The notes under the pieces were generated by a model that had not been told where the DNA came from, did not search any database, and saw only the letters and a list, made by a program, of their open reading frames with translations. A stretch of 32,144 nt of DNA, taken from Candidatus Thorarchaeota archaeon. Its GTDB lineage: Archaea; Asgardarchaeota; Thorarchaeia; Thorarchaeales; Thorarchaeaceae. How positions within the stretch are numbered: the stretch's first letter is position 1; each line of letters opens with the position of its first letter. Made by a program: the position numbers and the translations under genes. The DNA lies in assembly GCA_016840385.1 (NCBI GenBank), contig JAEOSL010000029.1, forward strand, positions 1 through 32,144. The letters are read 5' to 3'. Positions 25,693 through 32,144 of the stretch are shown here, one piece after another.

Positions 25693-25758
25693 CTATTTTT
25701 GCTTCTCTTGGCGGTAGGGGAGGTATTCTGGTCCGAAAATTTCCCTAGCTATGACTAT
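25693..25758 (-). repeat. R13: genuine 3' end of the acyl-CoA dehydrogenase gene
   Basis: This is the same 66-bp block as R1-R12 but in its native place: the last 21 codons and TAG of the intact gene. Its peptide is IVI followed by AREIFGPEYLPYRQEKQ and K. It differs from R1 at about a dozen codons, nearly all silent. No GAGAGAGG hairpin follows it; the T-rich end of the convergent operon lies there instead. Confidence 0.92.
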
Positions 25759-26934
25759 TTTTTGCACCATAGCAGCACCTTCAGCACCAACAGTGTAAGA
25801 GCGAACACCTCTGTACGACGCCTCTAACGGACATTCCTTGGAGTATCCGAAGGCTCCGTGCCAGGTCATCGCACGCTCAATGATATCCAGTGCATCGTGA
25901 GGTGCCTTGTACTTGGCTGCAGCAGTGTACTTGGCGATGTCGAGCTTGGTATAGTTCTTGTTGTCTTTACCGTAGACCTCGTCCATCATCCAGGCTGCAT
26001 GATAGGTCAGATGCCTGTCTGCCTGAAGTGCCATCCATGAGTCTACAGCTTCGAACTGAATACCCTCAAAAGATGCGATTGGACGACCGAACTGCTTGCG
26101 TTGCTTTGCGTATTCAACACCAATGTTGAAGCAAGTCTCGGCAGCACCCAGACATGTGGCTGCAATCAGAACACGAGCAGCAGAGAAACCTTCCATGGCG
26201 TGGTAGAAGCCCTTGCCATGTTCACCAATCAAGTAGTGCTTTGGAATCTCGACATTCTCGATATTGAATCCACCGCAGGAAACCCCCATTCTGCCCATAT
26301 CTTCGAACAGTGTGGTTGTGATACCCGGATGTACACCATCACCAAGATTGACTGGGAGAATGAAAGCATCGAATGCCTTGTGGTCTCCCTTGAGATCAGA
26401 CTTGCCCAGTGTCCAGTAGACTCCTCCGTACTTCTCGGTTTCAGCAACACCTGAGATGTATACCTTCTCACCGTTGACGACATAGCCGTCGCCCTTTGGC
26501 TTGATTGTTGTCCCAGTAGTGTTTACGAGGTCTGAACCACCAGTTGGTTCAGTGGTTGCGATACCGAAGAACAGGTCTCCACTTGTGACCTTGGGTAGGA
26601 ATTCTGCTTTTGCCTCATCGGTACCATATTTGTCAAAGATAAAGGCCCAAGAAGCTTCAACAAGATACATGACTGGTAATGCAATGGAGATGTCTGCGCG
26701 AGCTAGTTCCTCTGCAGCTATACATGACATCACCCAGGAGAGGTTGGCTCCGCCATACTCTTCCGATACAGTGGGTGCCCATAGCATCTGGTCAGCCATC
26801 TTTTTGATGAGGTCTCGAGGAATCTCGTGAGTCTCACCATCATATTTCTGCCATTCAGGAGCGACATGTTTCTGAGCGAACTCACGAACCATTTCCCTGA
26901 ACATTTTTTCTTCTTCCGACTCTTCAAAGTGCAT
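25693..26934 (-). CDS. Acyl-CoA dehydrogenase, anchor gene of the repeat array
   Basis: The protein has 413 residues, normal for the family. The N-terminal helical domain (FEESEEEKMFREMVREFAQ), the middle beta domain with TTEPTGGSDL for FAD binding, and the C-terminal helical domain (QRKQFGRPIASFEGIQF, AFGYSKECPLEASYRGVR) are all present. E in TVGAEGAAM near residue 385 is the candidate catalytic base. It oxidises acyl-CoA to enoyl-CoA and passes electrons to an electron-transfer flavoprotein; chain length cannot be told. ATG 26934 has AAGAGGT about 8 nt upstream. Its last 21 codons and stop are the 66-bp unit found 12 more times downstream. Confidence 0.95.
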   Translation of the reverse strand: MHFEESEEEKMFREMVREFAQKHVAPEWQKYDGETHEIPRDLIKKMADQMLWAPTVSEEYGGANLSWVMSCIAAEELARADISIALPVMYLVEASWAFIFDKYGTDEAKAEFLPKVTSGDLFFGIATTEPTGGSDLVNTTGTTIKPKGDGYVVNGEKVYISGVAETEKYGGVYWTLGKSDLKGDHKAFDAFILPVNLGDGVHPGITTTLFEDMGRMGVSCGGFNIENVEIPKHYLIGEHGKGFYHAMEGFSAARVLIAATCLGAAETCFNIGVEYAKQRKQFGRPIASFEGIQFEAVDSWMALQADRHLTYHAAWMMDEVYGKDNKNYTKLDIAKYTAAAKYKAPHDALDIIERAMTWHGAFGYSKECPLEASYRGVRSYTVGAEGAAMVQKIVIAREIFGPEYLPYRQEKQK

Positions 26935-27334
26935 AGTAAATTACCTCTTGCATGTTGAGTCATGCTAGCGGGTCGCGGAAGACCTTGACTTGCTTATAGA
27001 TAATTCGTATTGGGCGTGAAGCCCCTAAAGGGTAATTAGATTGTTCCCAAGACATAGTTCTGTCGTTATAGAAGAACACTCATACTATGAATCATCTGAA
27101 AATGCCTATATACCAAAGTCGTGCGACAAAGCTTGCCAGATGAAATAGACGTGTATACAAATCAAGGGAGTTTTGCACTGCAGACAGTGTTGACTGACAT
27201 CGTTCTGTCAACGGCTACACGTATACACCTGCTGGCCGAATTTTGTGAACTACCCATGTCAAAGTAGTTCGTCCTGCAAATGCATACTTCTCTGATTTGT
27301 GTGCATTGGTTTTCATCTGAGAGGAGGTTAGGAA
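26935..27334. other. 400-bp divergent promoter region
   Basis: It separates the leftward acyl-CoA dehydrogenase gene from the rightward homocysteine operon. A TATA-like element ctataag (reverse complement of 26993-26999) may serve the former; tatata at 27108-27113 may serve the latter. It contains GTTGAC/GTCAAC arms (27189-27194 and 27207-27212) and the facing octamers gtgtatac (27151-27158) and gtatacac (27221-27228), both candidate operator sites. No gene is seen. Confidence 0.5.
27189..27212. promoter_or_regulatory. Inverted repeat upstream of the homocysteine operon
   Basis: GTTGAC and GTCAAC are perfect inverted arms 18 bp apart, 123 bp before the first gene. A dimeric repressor site is possible; the repeat is short enough to be chance. 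Confidence 0.3.
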
Positions 27335-28687
27335 ATGACAACTAACGAAAAAACAATTCAGGAAATTAATGAGAAGATTAGAAACGGTAGCGCGTGCGTA
27401 GTAACTGCTGCCCAGATGACACAGATTGTCGCCGAAATGGGTCCTGAAGATGCTATGCATGAAGTGGATGTGGTTACTACTGGAACGTTCGGTGCAATGT
27501 GCTCCTCCGGAGTTTGGATGAACTTCGGACATGCTGAACCTCCTATGAAAATGTCCAAGGTCTGGTTGAATGATGTGGAGGCCTATTCTGCAGTAGCTGC
27601 AGTGGACGCATATCTTGGAGTCACTCAACCCTCCAAGTCCCGTGGGATTGAATACGGGGGTGGTCATGTAATTGAGGATCTTATCCGTGGAAAGACAGTG
27701 AACCTTCGAGCTGAAGGAACTTGCACTGATTGCTATCCAAATCAAAACCTCTCTGTAGAGATTGGTCTTGATGATTTGAATCAAGCAGTAATGTCCAATC
27801 CTCGGAACTGCTATGAACGATATGGAGTTGCTGCGAATTCGTCTAATAGACCACTCAACACCTACATGGGGAAATTGCTTCCAGACCTTGGTAATGCAAC
27901 TTATTCTGGGGCTGGTGAACTATCGCCAATAATCAATGATTCTCAGTTCAGAACAATAGGAATTGGAACTCGAATCTTGCTTGGAGGTGGTGAAGGGTAT
28001 GTCACCGGTAGTGGCACTCAACATAGTCCCAAAGGTGGATTTGGAACGCTTATGGTCCAAGGAGATCTGAAGGGTATGCACCCTTCCTTTGTCCGGGGTG
28101 CTACATTTACTGGCTATGGACCAACTGCATACATTGGAGTCGGAGTACCTATTCCCATTCTGAATCCAGAGATTGCCAAGAGTACTGGTATCTCCGATGC
28201 TGAAATCACGACAAGTGTGTATGATTATGGCGTTCAATCACGAGACCGCCCAGCTCTAACTACAGTGAACTATGCAGAACTCAAATCAGGAAGTATCGAG
28301 ATTGATGGAAGAGAGATACATACTTCTCCCATTTCCAGCTTCAAGGTAGCTCTGAATGTAGCAGAGTATTTGAAAGATCTAATTTCAAAGGCGGAGTTCT
28401 ATCTTACAGAATCAGTGAAACCTCTGTCAACTAAGGACATTGCATATCCTTTGGGACCTCGAACGCAGAGAGTTGCTCCCTCTGCAATCGTGTCAACAGT
28501 ATCTGACCAATTCATGCACAGGAACTCTGAATTATGTGTTGACTGTGGATTGTGTGTGCCATATTGCTCTGCAGGTGTCTTCCAACAGGACTCTGACTGG
28601 GCAGTCACAGATGACCCAAGTCTGTGTGTTGAATGTGGCGAGTGTCATGATATATGCCCACAGAGGGCTATTACTGTGAAGAGCTGA
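27335..28687 (+). CDS. Homocysteine biosynthesis protein (COG1900) fused to a 4Fe-4S domain
   Basis: The protein has 450 residues. Residues 1-375 match the HcyBio/DUF39 family, which in methanogens puts sulfur into aspartate semialdehyde to make homocysteine. Conserved cysteines are visible in TFGAMCSSG (C56) and GTCTDCYPN (C130, C133), with Gly-rich [14 protein letters not shown]. The C-terminal end carries two 4Fe-4S motifs: [11 protein letters not shown] (401-411) and [11 protein letters not shown] (431-441). In methanogens the ferredoxin part is usually a separate protein and the main protein often has CBS domains; here they are fused and CBS is absent. GGAGGT sits 6 nt before the ATG. 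The rest of the operon supplies its substrate. Confidence 0.9.
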   Translation: MTTNEKTIQEINEKIRNGSACVVTAAQMTQIVAEMGPEDAMHEVDVVTTGTFGAMCSSGVWMNFGHAEPPMKMSKVWLNDVEAYSAVAAVDAYLGVTQPSKSRGIEYGGGHVIEDLIRGKTVNLRAEGTCTDCYPNQNLSVEIGLDDLNQAVMSNPRNCYERYGVAANSSNRPLNTYMGKLLPDLGNATYSGAGELSPIINDSQFRTIGIGTRILLGGGEGYVTGSGTQHSPKGGFGTLMVQGDLKGMHPSFVRGATFTGYGPTAYIGVGVPIPILNPEIAKSTGISDAEITTSVYDYGVQSRDRPALTTVNYAELKSGSIEIDGREIHTSPISSFKVALNVAEYLKDLISKAEFYLTESVKPLSTKDIAYPLGPRTQRVAPSAIVSTVSDQFMHRNSELCVDCGLCVPYCSAGVFQQDSDWAVTDDPSLCVECGECHDICPQRAITVKS

Positions 28688-28698
28688 GGTGATGTATC

Positions 28699-29427
28699 AT
28701 GGAACGACATCATCTCCAAATCGGTGAAACCATCGCAACAGTGATTGTCGATGGAAAGTACGTACAATTAGCAGAGAAGGCTGTGTTTGAAGCTCGTGAG
28801 TTGATTGAGAGCTATATAGAGCAGAACCCACGATTCGGTACAAGTCATTCTCCAATCGAAGTTGACGAAGAAGCTCCCGAGATAATCAAGAAGATGGCTA
28901 CGGCTGGTAAAAGAGTCGGAGTTGGTCCAATGGCTTCTGTTGCTGGAGCTGTTGCTGAATATGTTGTCGAGCGACTAGTTGATGATGGCGCTCAACATGT
29001 TCTCTTTGATAATGGTGGTGACATTGCAATGTATCTGAACTCTCCGATTATTGCAGGTATCTACACAGGTTCTCGTGGTCCCAAGGGTCTCGGGCTCAAG
29101 ATATCGCAGACGAAGAAAATGTTGGGTCTCTGCACATCTTCTGCAAGGGTCGGACATTCATTGAGCTATGGTGATACGGATGCGTCGATCATCTATTCTG
29201 ACAACGTGACACTAGCAGATGCAGCAGCTACCGCTCTTGGAAATGCAATCTCCTGTAAGGACCCAAGCATCATCGAAGCATCTCTGAATGACATAATGAA
29301 TACAGGAATCTCTGGAGCAATGGTGACAATAGAGGATATGATTGGAACCTGCGGGCAGTTACCTCAGATTGTACGAGCTAAGGTCGATTATGATTTGATC
29401 TCAAAAGGAGGGATGGTAAGTGAGTAG
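28699..29427 (+). CDS. UPF0280 family protein, homocysteine synthesis partner
   Basis: The protein has 242 residues with the UPF0280/COG2122 (ApbE-like) hallmarks VGVGPMASVAGAVAEYVVE, VLFDNGGDIAMYL, GLGLKISQTKKMLGLCTSSARVGHS (shown in two parts of the chain) and the C-terminal GGMV. COG2122 proteins are linked with COG1900 and its ferredoxin in archaeal homocysteine formation. It starts 11 nt after the preceding stop with GAGGTGAT as ribosome site, and overlaps the next start by 8 nt. The chemical role of the family is not settled. Confidence 0.88.
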   Translation: MERHHLQIGETIATVIVDGKYVQLAEKAVFEARELIESYIEQNPRFGTSHSPIEVDEEAPEIIKKMATAGKRVGVGPMASVAGAVAEYVVERLVDDGAQHVLFDNGGDIAMYLNSPIIAGIYTGSRGPKGLGLKISQTKKMLGLCTSSARVGHSLSYGDTDASIIYSDNVTLADAAATALGNAISCKDPSIIEASLNDIMNTGISGAMVTIEDMIGTCGQLPQIVRAKVDYDLISKGGMVSE

Positions 29428-30475
29428 ACTACGAGCTTGCATCCTCGGGGCAACAGGAATGGTTGGACAGCAGTTTATTCGTATCTTGGAAGACCATCCC
29501 CAGTTCGAACCAGTTGTGTTGACAGCTTCTTCCCGCTCAAAGAACAAGGAGTATCGAACTGCCACTGACTGGATTGTTTCCAATGATATTCCAGAATCTG
29601 TAGGAAATATAGATGTCATTGAGACCAGCTCAGAAGAAATCCTCATCCAGGAAATTGATCTAGTCTTCAGTGCACTACCCAGCAATGTTGCATTCAACAT
29701 TGAATCAGAACTTGCACGAAGTGGTCTACCTGTCTTTTCCAATGCGGGTGCACATCGTATGGATGCTACAGTTCCTATCCTGATACCAGAGATTAATCCC
29801 AGCCATCTGGGTTTGATAAAGGAGCAGGAGTATGGTGATGGCTTCATCGTCACAAACTCCAATTGCTCAACGTCTGGACTAGTTTTTGGACTAAAACCTC
29901 TACTAGAATTCGGTATTCAATCCGTGACAGTATCAACGTATCAGGCTATATCTGGAGCTGGTCGAAATGGGGTTTCATCAATGGACATTCTCGGAAATGT
30001 CATCCCCTTCATCTCCAATGAGGAAGAGAAGATTGTTTCTGAAACTAAGGAAATACTTGGAAACCTCGAGAATGGAAAAGTGACACCTGTAAGCTTTGAT
30101 GTGAATGCTAGCTGTGTACGGGTTCCTGTTCAAGATGGACATCTTGAGAGCATTGTTGTTGATTTAGAGGAATCTGTAGAAATTGAACAAGTTACTAACA
30201 TAATGAACAACTTCACTGGAGAACCTCAGTCACTGAATCTACATACAGCACCATCGCATCCTATTGTTGTGCTGAATGAATCCGATCGACCTCAACCAAA
30301 GAGAGACCTCTCCCTAGAGGAGGGAGACCTCGGTATGACTGTGAAGATAGGACGACTTCGAAAACAGGGTGATCGTTTGAACATGTTCCTTTTGGTTCAC
30401 AACACGATACGAGGTGCAGCAGGAGCATCAGTGCTCAATGCAGAGTTTGCTCTAGCTAAGGGGGTGTTTGGGTGA
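29420..30475 (+). CDS. asd: Aspartate-semialdehyde dehydrogenase
   Basis: The protein has 351 residues, the archaeal/fungal-type length. GATGMVGQ (10-17) binds NADP, SNCSTSG holds the catalytic C149, and QAISGAGRNG and the later HTAPSHPIVV and RPQPKRD segments fit the dimerisation/catalytic domain. It reduces aspartyl phosphate to aspartate semialdehyde. GTG 29420 is chosen because aaggaggg precedes it; it overlaps the end of the UPF0280 gene by 8 nt and its own TGA overlaps the next GTG. Product feeds homocysteine, threonine and lysine. Confidence 0.95.
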   Translation: MSRLRACILGATGMVGQQFIRILEDHPQFEPVVLTASSRSKNKEYRTATDWIVSNDIPESVGNIDVIETSSEEILIQEIDLVFSALPSNVAFNIESELARSGLPVFSNAGAHRMDATVPILIPEINPSHLGLIKEQEYGDGFIVTNSNCSTSGLVFGLKPLLEFGIQSVTVSTYQAISGAGRNGVSSMDILGNVIPFISNEEEKIVSETKEILGNLENGKVTPVSFDVNASCVRVPVQDGHLESIVVDLEESVEIEQVTNIMNNFTGEPQSLNLHTAPSHPIVVLNESDRPQPKRDLSLEEGDLGMTVKIGRLRKQGDRLNMFLLVHNTIRGAAGASVLNAEFALAKGVFG

Positions 30476-31857
30476 GAGTCGCAAAGTTTGGCGGTGGGTG
30501 TCTTCGAGTACCTGAAGACTTCATCAACATAGCAAACATTCTGAAGGAGGGTCAGCCTGAGTCTACAGTTCTAGTTGTATCTGCAGTATTTGGTGTGACT
30601 GATATTATCCTTAACAGTACAAAGTTTGCTCTGAAATCTGAAGGCAGTATCTCGTTATCAATAGCAAATATTCGAACAAGACATCTTGAGATTATTGAAC
30701 AGGCAATAAACGACTCCTCTATTCGTGATAGAGTCAGATTATCTATTGAGAGGCGGTTGAAGAAGCTTGAACGATTGCTCTATGGAGTTGCATACATCGG
30801 CGAGGTAACTGCATCAGTCTGGTCATTGATTCTGAGTCAGGGTGAACGCTTAGCTGTGGACATCCTTACTGGCGTATTGGATGACCAAGGACTGAGTGCC
30901 GAAGCGCTGGAGTCTGATGTTATCGGGATTATTACAGATTATGTATTTGAGAATGCAACGGTCAATATACCCACAACCAAAACCAATCTACAGGAACGAA
31001 TCCTTCCTCTCCTTGATGAAGACGTCATTCCAGTAATTACAGGGTTCTTTGGTTGTAATGACTCTGGTCAGCCAACATCCTTTGGTAGGAATGGGTCTGA
31101 TTACAGTGCAGCAATCATCGCTCATTGTCTGAATGCTCCCGCTCTTGACATTTGGAAGGATGCTAATGGATTCATGACTACGGATCCAAAGTTTACAGAG
31201 TCCGCTATTCCTATCACACACCTCTCCTATGATGAAGCTGCAGAGCTTTCCTATTTTGGTGCAAAGATACTCCACCCGAGGACTGTTGAGCCACTCCGAG
31301 GATCCAACATCGAGATACAGATACGTAACATCCGCGACCCTCATGGATTCTGTACTGCAATTCTACCAGATGGCTATGCAAAAGAGGATGTCATCAAGAG
31401 TGTGACTTGTAGTAGCGACATCTCTGTCCTGAAGGTTCGTGGTGCAGGGGTTGGCTTCAAGTCAGGTATTATCGGTGAGATTGGTAACAGACTGTCTGGG
31501 ACAAATATCAACATCTATTCTGTCATTACCTCTCAGACCTGTATCAATCTCTTCGTTGACGCGAAGGATGCTTTGAAGAGCAAACAGACTCTCGAACCGC
31601 TTGTTGGAGGGGTCATCGAACGAATTGATGTGAGTGATGATGTTGCACTCATTGCTATAGTGGGTGAAGGCGTTCTTACTACCAAGGGTCTCGCTGCTCG
31701 TGTCTTCTCTTCTGTGGCTGAGGTTGGAGTGAATGTTGAGATGTTTTCTGCTGGTGCATCGGATGTTGCATATTATTTCATTGTCCGACAGGATGACATG
31801 AACGTAGCAATTCAAGCTGTCCACCAGAGCTTCTTTGAGGAACAAGTACAAACATAG
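30472..31857 (+). CDS. lysC: Aspartate kinase with ACT domains
   Basis: The protein has 461 residues. KFGGGCL (5-11) is a variant of the usual KFGGTS start, with Gly-Cys in place of Thr-Ser. Later come FFGCNDSGQPTSFGRNGSDYS (in two blocks), DANGFMTTDP and the AELSYFGAKILHP segment. Two C-terminal ACT domains (about 305-455), such as VGFKSGIIGEIGNRLSG and GLAARVFSSVAEVGVNVEMFS, indicate feedback control by an amino acid. GTG 30472 overlaps the asd stop by 3 nt (GTGA). It phosphorylates aspartate for the next enzyme in the operon. Confidence 0.94.
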   Translation: MRVAKFGGGCLRVPEDFINIANILKEGQPESTVLVVSAVFGVTDIILNSTKFALKSEGSISLSIANIRTRHLEIIEQAINDSSIRDRVRLSIERRLKKLERLLYGVAYIGEVTASVWSLILSQGERLAVDILTGVLDDQGLSAEALESDVIGIITDYVFENATVNIPTTKTNLQERILPLLDEDVIPVITGFFGCNDSGQPTSFGRNGSDYSAAIIAHCLNAPALDIWKDANGFMTTDPKFTESAIPITHLSYDEAAELSYFGAKILHPRTVEPLRGSNIEIQIRNIRDPHGFCTAILPDGYAKEDVIKSVTCSSDISVLKVRGAGVGFKSGIIGEIGNRLSGTNINIYSVITSQTCINLFVDAKDALKSKQTLEPLVGGVIERIDVSDDVALIAIVGEGVLTTKGLAARVFSSVAEVGVNVEMFSAGASDVAYYFIVRQDDMNVAIQAVHQSFFEEQVQT

Positions 31858-31868
31858 TTTCAAACTGG

Positions 31869-31891
31869 GGTGGCTGATTAGTCATCCCACC
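31869..31891 (+). terminator. Terminator of the homocysteine operon
   Basis: GGTGG (31869-31873) pairs with CCACC (31887-31891), and inside it TGA pairs with TCA around loop ttag. A T-rich tctctttattctc follows. Confidence 0.5.
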
Positions 31892-31945
31892 TCTCTTTAT
31901 TCTCAACAGTTTTTACAGGGTTATCCTATCAAAATCTCGACTGCG

Positions 31946-32144
31946 ATGTTTAGAAAGACTATCGACTATGATAAGGTCTCTAAGGTGTACGATCAAGTAC
32001 GTGAAGGAAATCCTGAGATGGTACTCCAGCTACTCGAAGAGGTTTCATTAGATGATTCCTCTCTGGTCTTGGATGTAGGCTGCGGAACTGAACAATACGA
32101 TACTGCTATCCTCCACAATACCCGCTCGTGTTTCAGGTCTCGAT
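31946..32144 (+). pseudogene. SAM-dependent methyltransferase, frameshifted and cut by the window end
   Basis: From ATG 31946 the frame reads DYDKVSKVYDQVREGNPEMV and then VLDVGCGTE, the glycine-rich S-adenosylmethionine site. After GCGT the expected continuation is found in another frame: NNTILLSS, then IPARVSGLD, a normal methyltransferase strand. Two bases are missing (or one is extra) near 32088-32091. So either the gene is broken or the sequence has an error near the edge. No ribosome site is visible before the ATG. Confidence 0.6.

Larger units (their letters stand above)
280..25758 (-). mobile_element. Cassette array built on acyl-CoA dehydrogenase 3'-end repeats
   Basis: Thirteen copies of a 66-bp block (R1-R13), all on the minus strand, delimit 12 cassettes of about 0.6 to 8.5 kb. 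R13 is the real end of the intact acyl-CoA dehydrogenase gene; the others stand alone. The right edge of most copies is sharp, ending at the plus-strand sequence catgacgat. The left side runs through the stop codon into a conserved spacer and hairpin. Cassette genes point in both directions while the repeats never flip. This is the layout left by repeated site-specific insertion at a gene 3' end with regeneration of that end, as known for bacterial elements inserted in icd and for elements inserted in tRNA genes. Calling it a mobile array is inference; the repeats themselves are directly visible. The array probably continues past the left edge. Confidence 0.7.

Noticed and set aside
280..25758. 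A classical integron with attC sites
   Set aside because: attC sites are imperfect palindromes with conserved core ends. The 66-bp block is coding sequence without such symmetry, and no IntI-type integrase is seen.
280..25758. A CRISPR array
   Set aside because: The repeats are 66 bp and imperfect, and lie 0.6-8.5 kb apart with genes between them; no cas gene is present.
280..25758. Remnants of tandem acyl-CoA dehydrogenase duplicates
   Set aside because: Decay would leave variable lengths of the gene upstream of the tail. All clear copies begin at about the same codon.
26935..27334. A tRNA or riboswitch upstream of the homocysteine operon
   Set aside because: No cloverleaf or known riboswitch core could be made from the sequence; only short inverted repeats are seen.

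Overview
The window looks archaeal. It has an aspartate-to-homocysteine operon of the kind known from methanogens and other archaea (COG1900-type homocysteine synthesis protein plus UPF0280), GTG/TTG starts with Shine-Dalgarno (SD) motifs, T-rich terminators, and a winged-helix protein with C-terminal membrane helices. An Asgard lineage (Thorarchaeia-like) is my best guess, at low certainty and without a marker gene.

The window has two parts. The right part (about 25.7-32.1 kb) is core metabolism: an acyl-CoA dehydrogenase on the minus strand, then a tightly packed plus-strand operon of homocysteine-synthesis protein with two 4Fe-4S motifs, UPF0280 protein, aspartate-semialdehyde dehydrogenase and aspartate kinase. 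Together these carry aspartate to aspartate semialdehyde and on to homocysteine. A frameshifted methyltransferase fragment ends the window.

The left part (1 to about 25.7 kb) is accessory DNA with a striking organisation. A block of 66 bp, equal to the last 21 codons plus stop codon of an acyl-CoA dehydrogenase gene (conserved peptide AREIFGPEYLPYRQEKQ), occurs 12 times as a free-standing repeat, always on the minus strand. The 13th copy is the true 3' end of the intact acyl-CoA dehydrogenase gene at the right edge of the array. Most copies are followed, 15-17 nt past the stop codon, by a hairpin of the type GAGAGAGG-loop-CCTCTCTC and a T-rich stretch. Between successive copies sit 12 'cassettes', mostly of one or two genes in either orientation: membrane proteins, a winged-helix protein, a SagB-type nitroreductase, a secreted protein, a TPR protein, a GmrSD-like DUF262 nuclease, a Clp-fold serine protease with a small partner, an 8.5-kb type I restriction-modification operon with a four-helix membrane protein, and, next to the anchor gene, a HerA/FtsK-like ATPase coupled to a LAGLIDADG nuclease-like protein.

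My interpretation is a serial-insertion, integron-like array whose attachment site is the 3' end of an acyl-CoA dehydrogenase gene. Each insertion carries its own copy of the gene's tail and terminator, so the gene is rebuilt each time. The copies differ mostly at synonymous positions, so they appear to have been taken from functional genes. No tyrosine or serine recombinase was recognised in the window. The HerA-LAGLIDADG pair is the only visible candidate for a DNA-acting mobility function, and that link is inference.
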